This document shows positions 26,437 to 34,931 of a stretch of 64,000 nt of DNA, piece after piece (positions within the stretch are counted from its first letter, which is position 1; every line of letters starts with the position of its first letter). The notes below the pieces were generated by a model, which was given only the letters and a program-made list of their open reading frames with translations, was not told where the DNA came from and made no database searches. Origin of the DNA: Luteibacter pinisoli (GTDB lineage Bacteria > Pseudomonadota > Gammaproteobacteria > Xanthomonadales > Rhodanobacteraceae); the NCBI RefSeq assembly GCF_006385595.1, contig NZ_CP041046.1, positions 1,054,001-1,118,000 of the forward strand, given 5' to 3'. The position numbers were made by a program, and so were the translations under genes.

Positions 26437-28298
26437 TGAAGCGGCCCTCTTTCTCGTTGTCGCGCGCCAATGTGCTGCGCCTGGGCGTGGTCGCCATCGC
26501 CGTGCTGTTCCTGGCCGTGATCGGTCTCAGCTCGATGTCGTTGCGTACGGCACGCGTGGATCTCACCGAAGACCGCATCTACACGCTGACCCCCGGCACG
26601 CAGAGCATCGTGGATGGCCTGGGCCGGCCGCTGACGCTCACCCTGTATTTCTCCGACCACGCCACGCGCGAGCTGCCGCAGCTGCGCAGCTATGAGCAGC
26701 GCGTGCAGGAAATGCTCCGCGAGATCGCGGTGCGTGCGCATGGGCGCATCCGCTTCCGCGTGATCGACCCGGTGCCGTACTCCGACGACGAAGACGCGGC
26801 CGAAAGCTACGGCCTGACCCCGGCGGCCGGTGGCAGCAATGGCGAGCGCGTGTTCTTTGGCCTGGTCGGCACGACGGGCGCGCCCGATACGCCGGTTTCC
26901 CAGTCGATCCCGTTCTTTGATCCGGCCCGCGAAGCCTTCGTGGAATACGACATCGCCAAGCTGCTTTATGAACTCGCTGCGCCGCGCAAGCCGAAGGTGG
27001 GCGTGCTGAGCTCGCTGCCGGTCACCGGCAACATGGTGATCGGCGAGCAGCCGTGGACGGTGATGCGCCAGCTGGAACAGCTGGCCGACGTGACCAACCT
27101 GGCGCCGGAAGGCCTCACGCACATCGATCCGTCGATGAACGCGCTGCTGCTGATCCACCCGAAGAAGCTCCCCGAGGACGCGCAGTACGCGATTGACCAG
27201 TACGTGCTGCATGGCGGCCATCTTGTCGTGTTCGTGGATCCGGACGCGGAGATGGATACGTCGCCGCTGATCGATTCCAACGGCACGGTGGACGACCACG
27301 ATTCCGACATCCGCCGGTTGTTCGAGGCCTGGGGCATCGTTTACGACCCGACCAAGGTGGTGCTGGACCGTTCGCAGGCGCTCACCATCGACCTCAACGG
27401 CAACACCGTGCCGCACCCGGCCATGCTTGGCCTCTCCGCGCAGGACCTGAACCACGACGACGTGGTGACGGCGAGCCTGCAGCGGATCAACGTCTCCACC
27501 GCCGGCTTCTTCGAGCTGGCGCCGGAGACGAAGGCGCGCATGTTGCCCCTGGTGCAGACCTCGGACGAGGCCATGGTGGTGCCGGCCCAGGGCGTGCGTG
27601 ACGCCGCGGGCGATCCCTCCACGCTGCTGGCGAGCTACGAGCCCAGCCACGATCGTTTCGTGCTGGCCGCGCGGGTTCGCGACACGTTCCATAGCGCGTT
27701 CCCGGAGCGCAAGGACGCCGGCCACCTTGGCGTGGCGGCTGCGCCCGGCGAGGTGATTGTCGTCGCCGATACCGACCTGCTCACGGACCGCCTGTGGATC
27801 GATGTGCAGCCCTTGCTTGGCCAGCAGCAGCTCACGCCGTTTGCGAACAATGGCGACCTCATCGCCAACATCGTCGATAACCTCGGCGGTTCCACGGCGC
27901 TGCTCTCGATCCGCGGCCGCGCCAACCTGCAGCGTCCCTTCACCCGCGTGCGTGCCCTGCAGGCCGCGGCGGACCGGAAGTTCCTGGTGAAGAAGGGCGA
28001 GCTGGAAAACGAGCTCTACGACGCCCAGCGCCGCCTCGCCGAACTGCAGCCGACCAAGGGCGCCTCGACGCCGACGACCCTGTCGGCGCAGCAGCGCCGG
28101 GAAGTGGAGCAGTACCTGCAACGCAAGCTGGCCATCGGCAAGGAGCTGCGCGACGTGCAGCACCAGCTCAATGCCGAGATCGATGCGCTGGGCCTGCGCC
28201 TGAAGTTCATCAACATCATCCTGGTTCCGGCGCTGGTCGCCATCCTCGGCCTGATCTTCGGCTGGCGCCGGACGCATCGCGTTCGCCGGGAGATGTAG
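26436..28298 (+). CDS. GldG-family auxiliary component of ABC transporter
   Basis: A 620-residue protein with one N-terminal helix (LRLGVVAIAVLFLAVIGL), a large periplasmic GldG/ABC-type uncharacterised domain (LTEDRIYTLTPGTQSIVDGL; later VFVDPDAEMD), a coiled coil before the end (about 530-590) and a C-terminal membrane helix (IILVPALVAILGLIFGWRR). It belongs with the two upstream genes as the extracytoplasmic subunit of the exporter. Substrate unknown. The DUF4340 gene that often follows in such operons is absent. Confidence 0.85.
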   Translation: MKRPSFSLSRANVLRLGVVAIAVLFLAVIGLSSMSLRTARVDLTEDRIYTLTPGTQSIVDGLGRPLTLTLYFSDHATRELPQLRSYEQRVQEMLREIAVRAHGRIRFRVIDPVPYSDDEDAAESYGLTPAAGGSNGERVFFGLVGTTGAPDTPVSQSIPFFDPAREAFVEYDIAKLLYELAAPRKPKVGVLSSLPVTGNMVIGEQPWTVMRQLEQLADVTNLAPEGLTHIDPSMNALLLIHPKKLPEDAQYAIDQYVLHGGHLVVFVDPDAEMDTSPLIDSNGTVDDHDSDIRRLFEAWGIVYDPTKVVLDRSQALTIDLNGNTVPHPAMLGLSAQDLNHDDVVTASLQRINVSTAGFFELAPETKARMLPLVQTSDEAMVVPAQGVRDAAGDPSTLLASYEPSHDRFVLAARVRDTFHSAFPERKDAGHLGVAAAPGEVIVVADTDLLTDRLWIDVQPLLGQQQLTPFANNGDLIANIVDNLGGSTALLSIRGRANLQRPFTRVRALQAAADRKFLVKKGELENELYDAQRRLAELQPTKGASTPTTLSAQQRREVEQYLQRKLAIGKELRDVQHQLNAEIDALGLRLKFINIILVPALVAILGLIFGWRRTHRVRREM

Positions 28299-28303
28299 GC
28301 GTC

Positions 28304-29179
28304 GTGCTGGGGGAGCTGCTGAAGTGGATCGTGCCGTGGGAGTTCTCGTGGAGCTTCCTCGTGCTGTTCGTGGCCACGGCATGGCTGTATGTCGCCGGGT
28401 CGCGGCGCCTGAGCGTGCCCGCGGGGCGCCAGGCCGCATTCTGGACCGGCATGGTCATCGTGTACGTGTCGCTGCACACGTACCTGGATTACTTCTTCGA
28501 GCATGAGTTCTTCATGCATCGCATCCAGCAGATCCTGCTGCACCACCTGGCGCCGCTGTTCCTGATCGCGGCGTATCCGGGCACCGTGCTGCGCGCGGGC
28601 CTGCCGTTGGCCTGGCGCGTGCGCCTTCGCCGGGCCAGCCACAGCCTCGCGTGGCGCATCGCCAGTGCGGTGCTGCTCAACCCGGCGCTCGTCACCCTCG
28701 CGTTTATCGCCCTGATCCTGGTCTGGCTGATTCCGGACATGCAGACGCTGGCGATGCTGGACTGGCGCATCTACCGCTTCATGAACTGGTCGATGATGTT
28801 GTCGGGGCTGGCCTACTGGTGGCTCGTGCTCGACCACCGGCCGAAGCCGCCGGGACGCATGACGCCCGGCATCCGCGTGCTGTCGCCTGCGTTGACCATG
28901 ACGCCGCAGATCGTGGCGGGCGCCATCGTGACCTTCTCGAAGGCGGACCTTTATCCGATCTTCGAGATCTGCGGCCGTGCCTTCACGATGAACGTCCTCA
29001 CCGGCCAGCTCATCGGCGGCGTGATCATGTGGGTGCCGGCGGCGATCATCGAATCGATGGGCGGCTTGCTGGCCATGCGCCAGTGGCTGCGCCTGTCGCG
29101 AAGCGGGCGGCTGCCCAAGCGGCCGCCGTCCGTGCGCCGGGTCAGTAGACCTTCGGCACCTTCTTCGCCTTCCCGGTAA
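28304..29179 (+). CDS. CtaG-like cytochrome c oxidase assembly protein
   Basis: A 291-residue, roughly seven-helix membrane protein of the caa3-type oxidase assembly CtaG family (distinct from the copper chaperone Cox11). Family features are the histidines in SLHTYLDYFFEHEFFMHRIQQILLHH (residues about 56-81, given in parts: LHTYLDYFFEHEF and HRIQQILLHH). GTG 28304 is used with GGAG 11 nt upstream. No oxidase subunits are near. Its last 38 bp overlap the convergent PPK2 gene; the Arg/Ser/Pro-rich tail encoded there looks non-conserved. Confidence 0.75.
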   Translation: MLGELLKWIVPWEFSWSFLVLFVATAWLYVAGSRRLSVPAGRQAAFWTGMVIVYVSLHTYLDYFFEHEFFMHRIQQILLHHLAPLFLIAAYPGTVLRAGLPLAWRVRLRRASHSLAWRIASAVLLNPALVTLAFIALILVWLIPDMQTLAMLDWRIYRFMNWSMMLSGLAYWWLVLDHRPKPPGRMTPGIRVLSPALTMTPQIVAGAIVTFSKADLYPIFEICGRAFTMNVLTGQLIGGVIMWVPAAIIESMGGLLAMRQWLRLSRSGRLPKRPPSVRRVSRPSAPSSPSR

Positions 29180-29918
29180 CCCGTTCCTTCTGCGGCTTGC
29201 CCTTGAGTTTGGGCAGGTCGAACTCTTCGTCCGGGCAGAGCTTGTCGGGGATCTGGTCCAGCAGGTGGCGGATCAGGTCGAGGCGGCCGGTCTTCTGGTC
29301 GTTGAAGTCAGCCACGAACCAGGGCGCGTCGTCGGTATCCGTGTGCTGGATCATGACGTCGCGCAGGTCGCCCATCTCTTCGTATTTCTGCCGGCCCTTC
29401 AGGTCCACCGGCGAGAGCTTCCAGCGCTTGAGCGGATCTTCCGCGCGTTCGGCGAAGCGCTTCTCCTGTTCTTCCTGGTCCACCGCCAGCCAGTACTTGA
29501 GCAGGATGATGCCGTCGTCGGTGAGCAACTTCTCGAACGCCGGGCAGGCCTTCATGAAGGCGTCGTACTGGGCCTGGGTGCAGAAGCCCATGGCCGGTTC
29601 GACCACGGCGCGGTTGTACCAGCTGCGGTCGAACAGGACGAGTTCACCGGCGGCGGGCAACTGCGGTACGTAACGCTGGAAGTACCACTGGGTTTCTTCG
29701 CGCGAATCCGGCTTGCCCATCGCCACGACGCGCGCGGCGCGGGTGTCGAGCTTGTCGGTGATGGCCTTGATGGTGCCGCCCTTGCCGGCGGCGTCGCGGC
29801 CTTCGAGGATCACCACGAGGCGCTTGCCGGTGCGGCGCAGCCAGCGGGTGAGGCCGACCAGTTCGATCTGAAGTTCTTCGAGCGCGTCTTCGTACTTCTT
29901 GTTCTTCTTCTTGCCCAT
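29142..29918 (-). CDS. ppk2: Polyphosphate kinase 2 (PPK2 family)
   Basis: A 258-residue PPK2, which transfers phosphate between inorganic polyphosphate and nucleotides. The Walker A loop is GRDAAGKGG (40-48), Walker B is VLFDRSWYNRA, and the lid region has KYWLAVDQEEQEKRF and RAEDPLKRWKLSP. The lysine-rich ends (MGKKKNKKYED, GKAKKVPKVY) are common in the family. A single domain of this size fits class I PPK2; direction (ADP or GDP phosphorylation) cannot be read from sequence. Confidence 0.92.
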   Translation of the reverse strand: MGKKKNKKYEDALEELQIELVGLTRWLRRTGKRLVVILEGRDAAGKGGTIKAITDKLDTRAARVVAMGKPDSREETQWYFQRYVPQLPAAGELVLFDRSWYNRAVVEPAMGFCTQAQYDAFMKACPAFEKLLTDDGIILLKYWLAVDQEEQEKRFAERAEDPLKRWKLSPVDLKGRQKYEEMGDLRDVMIQHTDTDDAPWFVADFNDQKTGRLDLIRHLLDQIPDKLCPDEEFDLPKLKGKPQKERVTGKAKKVPKVY

Positions 29919-29983
29919 GCCACGGCTTCCTTGGGAACAGGGAGGCCATCATGCCCCAGCCGGCGTCACGGTGCCGTTGGCAC

Positions 29984-31057
29984 TCAGGCGAGGCTTTGCA
30001 GCTCGTCGGCCTGGTTTTCGCGGGTGAGGGTGTCGACCAGTTCGTCCAGGTCGCCCTGCATCACCTCGGGAAGCCGGTAGAGGGTGAGGTTGATGCGGTG
30101 GTCGGTGATCCGGCCCTGCGGGAAGTTGTAGGTGCGGATGCGCTGGCTGCGGTCGCCGGAGCCCACCTGCAGGCGTCGCGATTCCGCCTGGGCCGCGCTT
30201 TGCTTGCTGCGCTCGGCGTCGAGCAGGCGGGCCTTGAGCAGGCTCATGGCGCGCGCGCGGTTCTTGTGCTGGCTGCGCTCGTCCTGGCATTCCACCACCG
30301 TGCCGGTGGGCAAGTGGGTGATGCGGATGGCCGAGTCGGTCTTGTTCACGTGCTGGCCGCCGGCACCCGACGCACGGAACGTGTCCACCTTCAGGTCGCC
30401 ATCGCGGATCTCGATCTCGCCGACTTCGTCCTGTTCGGGAAGGATCGCCACGGTGGCAGCCGAGGTGTGGATGCGGCCCTGCGATTCCGTGTCCGGCACG
30501 CGCTGCACGCGATGCGTGCCCGACTCGAACTTCAGCCGCGAATAGGCGCCGCGTCCCTCCACGCGCGCCACGATTTCCTTGTAGCCGCCGTGCTCGCCTT
30601 CGTTGGCATTGAGGATTTCCACATGCCAGCGCTGGCGTTCGGCGTAGCGGGCGTACATGCGGAACAGGTCGCCGGCGAAGATCGCCGCTTCGTCGCCACC
30701 GGTGCCGGCGCGCACTTCGAGGAACAGGTTGCCCTCGTCGCGTGGATCCTTGGGCAGCAGGAGGATCTGAAGCTCGCCGTCCAGGGAAAGGAGGCGCTGC
30801 TCAATCCTCTCGATATCGTCGGCGGCCATCTCCCGCATGTCCGGGTCGTCGAGCATGGCCTTCGTGTCGGCGAGCTCGCGCTCGGCGTCGTCGTGCTCCT
30901 TCAGCGAGGCGGCCACGGGCTCCAGCTGGGCGTATTCGCGCGAGAGCTCGCGGAAGCGGTTGCTGTCGGCGAGCACGTCGGGCTGGGCCAGCAGCAGGCC
31001 GACCTCTTCGTGGCGCTCGGCGAGGGCTTCGAGTTTGCGGCGGATCGAGGGGGTCAT
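29984..31057 (-). CDS. prfA: Peptide chain release factor 1
   Basis: A 357-residue RF1 that reads UAA and UAG and hydrolyses peptidyl-tRNA. The catalytic GGQ is in SGAGGQHVNKTDSAIRI, with Q235 exactly as in E. coli. The N-terminal helical domain and GTGGDEAAIF segment are intact. It follows hemA on the same strand with a 32-bp gap, the usual hemA-prfA order. No adjacent prmC is present; downstream is PPK2. Confidence 0.96.
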   Translation of the reverse strand: MTPSIRRKLEALAERHEEVGLLLAQPDVLADSNRFRELSREYAQLEPVAASLKEHDDAERELADTKAMLDDPDMREMAADDIERIEQRLLSLDGELQILLLPKDPRDEGNLFLEVRAGTGGDEAAIFAGDLFRMYARYAERQRWHVEILNANEGEHGGYKEIVARVEGRGAYSRLKFESGTHRVQRVPDTESQGRIHTSAATVAILPEQDEVGEIEIRDGDLKVDTFRASGAGGQHVNKTDSAIRITHLPTGTVVECQDERSQHKNRARAMSLLKARLLDAERSKQSAAQAESRRLQVGSGDRSQRIRTYNFPQGRITDHRINLTLYRLPEVMQGDLDELVDTLTRENQADELQSLA

Positions 31058-31089
31058 CTAGGGCACGAAGAACGACTTGGAGCCGTACA

Positions 31090-32361
31090 TCATGCGGAAA
31101 CGTCGTCGTCCGGGTCCAGTCCATACAGCCGGCCGGCGGCGTGGAGCAGGTCCAGGTCGCCCGAAAGGGCGGCATCGCGGAGGCGGGCGCTGGGCGCGTG
31201 GAGCAGCTTGTTGGTCAGCGTATTGGCCAGGAAGGCCAGGGCTTCGTCGGCGCTGCGGCCCCTGGCCAGCATGGCCTGGGCCTTGGCCAGCACCTCATCG
31301 CGCTGGGCCTCCGCCGCCACGCGGATATCCACGGCCGGGTTGCGCAGGTTCAGGGCGCGGCGCCACGACATGTAGCGCTCCACCTGCAGGTCGATGATGG
31401 CATCGGCCTCGCGGGCCGCCAGTTCGCGGGAGCGGCGGTTCTCGTCGATCACCTGCTTCAGGTCGTCAATGCCGTACAGGTACACGTCGTCCAGCTGGGC
31501 CACGTCCGCCTCGATGTCACGCGGGACGGCGATGTCCACCATGAACATCGGCCGGCGGCGGCGCTGGGCGATCGCATCGGCCACCATCGCTTTGGTTACC
31601 ACGGGCAGGCGCGAGGCGGTGGAGCTGATCACGATGTCGGCTTCCGCCAGGTGCCGGGGCAGGTCGGCCAGGGCGATGGCGTAGCCGCTGTAACGGCCGG
31701 CCAGCTCCTGGGCGTTTTCCAGCGTGCGGTTGGCGACGATGAGGCGGCGCACCTGCTTGTCGGCAAGGTGGCGGGCGGCCAGCTCAATGGTCTCGCCGGC
31801 GCCGATCAGCAGCACGCAGGCCTGGCGCAGGTCGGTGAACACCTGCTCGGCGAGGCGCACGGCGGTGTAGGCCACGGAAACGGTGTGGGCGCCGATCCGG
31901 GTATCGGTGCGCACGCGCTTGGCCACGGCAAACGTGTGCTGGAGCAGGCGCTCCATCGGTGCCTTCAGCGCGTTGGCACTGCGCGCCTGCTGGTAGGCGT
32001 CCTTCACCTGGCCAAGGATCTGCGGCTCGCCCAGCACCATGGAGTCCAGCCCCGTCGCCACGCGGAACATGTGGCGCACGGCTTCGTGCTCCTCGTGGCG
32101 ATAGAGGAACTCATCCAACCGCTGCGGGGTCAATCGGTGTTGCCGGGAAAGCCATTGGCCCGGCACCGCCTGGAAGCCGTCCGCGACGCTCACGTAGAGC
32201 TCGGTGCGGTTGCAGGTGGAGAGGATCATCGCCTCTTCCACGCCGGGCTGGCGGGTGAGGTCGCCCAGCGCCTCGCCGGCCACCAGATCGTCGAACGCCA
32301 CCTGCTCGCGCAGGCTGACCGGCGCGGTAAGGTGGTTAAGCCCGAGGGCGATCAATGGCAT
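31090..32361 (-). CDS. hemA: Glutamyl-tRNA reductase
   Basis: A 423-residue enzyme converting glutamyl-tRNA(Glu) to glutamate-1-semialdehyde with NADPH, the first committed step of C5 heme synthesis. The active-site cysteine is in LSTCNRTELY (about C50); the NADPH domain has LLIGAGETIELAARHL; a C-terminal dimerisation helix follows. Divergent from the TPR lipoprotein gene, with hemA-prfA likely co-transcribed leftward. Confidence 0.96.
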   Translation of the reverse strand: MPLIALGLNHLTAPVSLREQVAFDDLVAGEALGDLTRQPGVEEAMILSTCNRTELYVSVADGFQAVPGQWLSRQHRLTPQRLDEFLYRHEEHEAVRHMFRVATGLDSMVLGEPQILGQVKDAYQQARSANALKAPMERLLQHTFAVAKRVRTDTRIGAHTVSVAYTAVRLAEQVFTDLRQACVLLIGAGETIELAARHLADKQVRRLIVANRTLENAQELAGRYSGYAIALADLPRHLAEADIVISSTASRLPVVTKAMVADAIAQRRRRPMFMVDIAVPRDIEADVAQLDDVYLYGIDDLKQVIDENRRSRELAAREADAIIDLQVERYMSWRRALNLRNPAVDIRVAAEAQRDEVLAKAQAMLARGRSADEALAFLANTLTNKLLHAPSARLRDAALSGDLDLLHAAGRLYGLDPDDDVSA

Positions 32362-32478
32362 GTCGGCGGCTGCACTCGGCAGGGGTGGCGTCGGCTAAGC
32401 TAAGGGCGCATTGTGCGCTGACAAGGCCTCGGGCGCTTGCACGGGCCTGTCCGTAGCGGAAAAACAACGGAGAGTAGT

Positions 32479-34224
32479 GTGCTGACCGGTTGGCCCAAGT
32501 TCAAGCAAGTGCGGCATTTTGTGGTCCTCGTAGGTGTCGTTGCGGCCGTTGCCGGTTGTGCCACCACGCCGTCCACCGGGCAGCAGCCGAAGCAGGTTCG
32601 TACAGGGGTCCAGCCGCTGGACCGCCTGCACGTGGCCATCGTGCCGCCGGAGAACGACCTGGAGGCGCAGGTGATGGCGGGCGACTTCGCGATTGCCGCC
32701 AACGATCTCACCAAGGCCTCGGACGCCTACGGCCGCGCCGCCACCCTCAGCAACGACCCCAAGGTCGCCAGCCGCGCCGCCGAGCTGGCCCTGGCGATCC
32801 ACGACCAGGACGCCGCACGCCGTGCCCTGGCCCGTTGGGCCGTGCTGGGCGCCACGCCGGTCGACCTGGCCGAGGGCCGGGCCCGTATCGCGCTGGACAG
32901 TGGTGACACCGCGGAAGCCCAGCGCCAGCTGGAGATCCTTGTCACCTCGGGCGGGGCGGAGGGTTGGCGCGCGTTTGGCCGGACCCTGGTCCAGGCCCGC
33001 GACGCCGCCCAGGCCGGCGTGCTGCTGGAGCGCATCGCTACGCCCGAGCGCCTGCCTAAGGATTCCACGGCCTGGCTGGCCATGGCCGAACTCGGCGAGA
33101 ACCTCGGCCGCCACGATTACGCGCAGCGCATCGGCAGCGAGGCGCAGAAGCGTTTCCACGATGGCGCCACCTACGCGTGGGCAGCCCAGCAAAAATTCCG
33201 GGCGGGCGACAAGGACGGCGCGAAGAAGCTGTTCGCCAAGGCCGTCGCCGCGGATCCGAAGAACCCGCGCCTGCGCCTGGCCTACGCCACGGTGCTGGCC
33301 CAGGGGGGCGACGAAAAAGGGGCTGCGGCTACGCTGGCCCAGGGCAAGCAGGACGTCGACACCTACAGCATGCGCATGACCCTGGCCGCGCGCGCCGCCG
33401 ACAAGGGGGCGCTGCGCCGCCTTTACGACGAGATCCGCCGCCAGTCGGATGACGTGCAGCAGGACAACGCCTTCACCCTCGGCCAGCTGGCCGAGCTGCT
33501 CGACAAGAAGGAAGACGCCCTCGACTGGTACGCCGCGGTGGGCGATGACGACCCGCGCGTGTTCGATGCCTCCGTGCGCAGCGCGGTGATCCTGCACCTG
33601 CAGGGCAATGACGATGACGCGCACCAGGTGGTGGCCGACCTGCAGACCTCCTACGCCGACCGCCCCGACCTGCTGGTGAAGGCGTTCGCCGTGGATGCCG
33701 AGCTGTACATGGACGCGCGGCACTTCGACGCCGCGGTCCAGTCGTACGACAAGGCGCTGCGGGTGAAGCCCGACGACACCGACATGATGTACGCCCGCGG
33801 CCTGGCCTACGCCGAGGCGGGGCGCGTCGACCAGGCCGTGGCTGATTTCCGCCGCGTGCTGGAGCTGAAGCCGGGCGACATCGAGGCCAGCAATGCGCTC
33901 GGTTACACCCTGGCCGACAACGACCGCGACCTGTCCGAGGCGCAGTCGCTGTTGCAGGCGGCACGCTCCGCTCGCCCGGACGACCCGTCCGTGGCCGATT
34001 CCTGGGGTTGGCTGAAGTTCCGCCAGGGCCAGCTCGACCAGGCCGAATCCACCCTGCGCGGCGCGTGGGCGAAGCAGAAGGATGGCGACATCGGCGTGCA
34101 CCTGGCCGAGGTGCTCTGGCAGCGCGGCGAGCGCGACGAAGCCCGCAAGGTACTCAACGAAGTACGCCGCATCGACCCGAAAAACGCCTCTCTGCAGAAA
34201 ACCGAAAAGAAGTTCACCCCGTGA
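32479..34224 (+). CDS. TPR-repeat lipoprotein
   Basis: A 581-residue lipoprotein: signal peptide with lipobox VAGC (acylated C27), then about 500 residues of tetratricopeptide-like helical pairs, clearest near the end (YDKALRVKPDDTDMMYARGLAYAEAG, split as two TPR helices; and DPSVADSWGWLKFRQGQLDQAE). TPR arrays bind partner proteins; here probably on the inner face of the outer membrane. GTG 32479 has GGAG 6 nt upstream. Its stop overlaps the lolB start (GTGA), the arrangement common in proteobacteria. Confidence 0.85.
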   Translation: MLTGWPKFKQVRHFVVLVGVVAAVAGCATTPSTGQQPKQVRTGVQPLDRLHVAIVPPENDLEAQVMAGDFAIAANDLTKASDAYGRAATLSNDPKVASRAAELALAIHDQDAARRALARWAVLGATPVDLAEGRARIALDSGDTAEAQRQLEILVTSGGAEGWRAFGRTLVQARDAAQAGVLLERIATPERLPKDSTAWLAMAELGENLGRHDYAQRIGSEAQKRFHDGATYAWAAQQKFRAGDKDGAKKLFAKAVAADPKNPRLRLAYATVLAQGGDEKGAAATLAQGKQDVDTYSMRMTLAARAADKGALRRLYDEIRRQSDDVQQDNAFTLGQLAELLDKKEDALDWYAAVGDDDPRVFDASVRSAVILHLQGNDDDAHQVVADLQTSYADRPDLLVKAFAVDAELYMDARHFDAAVQSYDKALRVKPDDTDMMYARGLAYAEAGRVDQAVADFRRVLELKPGDIEASNALGYTLADNDRDLSEAQSLLQAARSARPDDPSVADSWGWLKFRQGQLDQAESTLRGAWAKQKDGDIGVHLAEVLWQRGERDEARKVLNEVRRIDPKNASLQKTEKKFTP

Positions 34225-34847
34225 TCCGAACCCCCCTGTCCCTGCGCAGGGTCCTCGCGACCCTGCTGCCGCTCCTGTTGGCCGCCTGCGCCACCACCCG
34301 TCCCGCCGCCTATCACCCCGGTGATGCCGTCACCATGGGGCAGCAGGAAGGACGCGAACGCCAGCTTGGCGACACCAGCCACTGGACCCTGCAGGGCAAG
34401 CTCTCCGTCTCCGACGGCAACCAGTCCGGTTCGGGCGCGCTGACCTGGCACCAGGATGGCGAGCGCTACGACTTCACCGTGCGCGCGCCGGTGACCGGCC
34501 GCAGCTTCCGCCTCACCGGCGGCCCTGGCGGGGCTGACCTGGAAGGCCTCGACGGCGGTACCCGGCATGGCCCGGACGCCGAAACGCTCATGGCCCAGGC
34601 AGTGGGCTGGCAGATTCCCATGGCCGAGTTGAAGCGCTGGGTCCTCGGCCTGCGCGCGGACGGCGGCCCGGCCGACATCCGCTTCGGTGACGATCGCCTG
34701 CCGTCGCAGCTCATCCAGGATGGCTGGACGGTGGACTACAAGCAGTGGGATGCCACGCGCCAACCGGCGATGCCGAGCAAGGTCTTTGCCGAGAAAGCCC
34801 CGTTCAAGGTCCGCCTGGCCATCGAATCCTGGCAGCTGGGCCAATAA
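34221..34847 (+). CDS. lolB: Outer-membrane lipoprotein insertion protein LolB
   Basis: A 208-residue LolB, itself a lipoprotein (lipobox LAAC, C23), that accepts lipoproteins from LolA and inserts them in the outer membrane. The mature part has the expected beta-rich fold (WTLQGKLSVSDGNQSGSGALTW and ADIRFGDDRLPSQLIQDGW). GTG 34221 overlaps the upstream stop; the frame is open earlier but without signal-peptide sense. Neighbours (ispE, prs, pth, ychF) match the widespread gammaproteobacterial order. Confidence 0.94.
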   Translation: MIRTPLSLRRVLATLLPLLLAACATTRPAAYHPGDAVTMGQQEGRERQLGDTSHWTLQGKLSVSDGNQSGSGALTWHQDGERYDFTVRAPVTGRSFRLTGGPGGADLEGLDGGTRHGPDAETLMAQAVGWQIPMAELKRWVLGLRADGGPADIRFGDDRLPSQLIQDGWTVDYKQWDATRQPAMPSKVFAEKAPFKVRLAIESWQLGQ

Positions 34848-34898
34848 GCCCTGGGTCAATAAACCCCTCGGCCTTCGCCCCGGAAAACATCGCGCCGG

Positions 34899-34904
34899 TA
34901 TAAT
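34899..34904 (+). promoter_or_regulatory. Likely -10 box upstream of the acetyltransferase-ispE gene
   Basis: A perfect TATAAT lies 28 bp before the start codon at 34932, in an 84-bp gap after lolB. No good -35 hexamer is visible at 16-18 bp; TTCGCC at 34874-34879 is the nearest candidate at 19 bp. Confidence 0.5.
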
Positions 34905-34931
34905 TCCGCCCTTTGCCCGGGCCTCCTCGCG

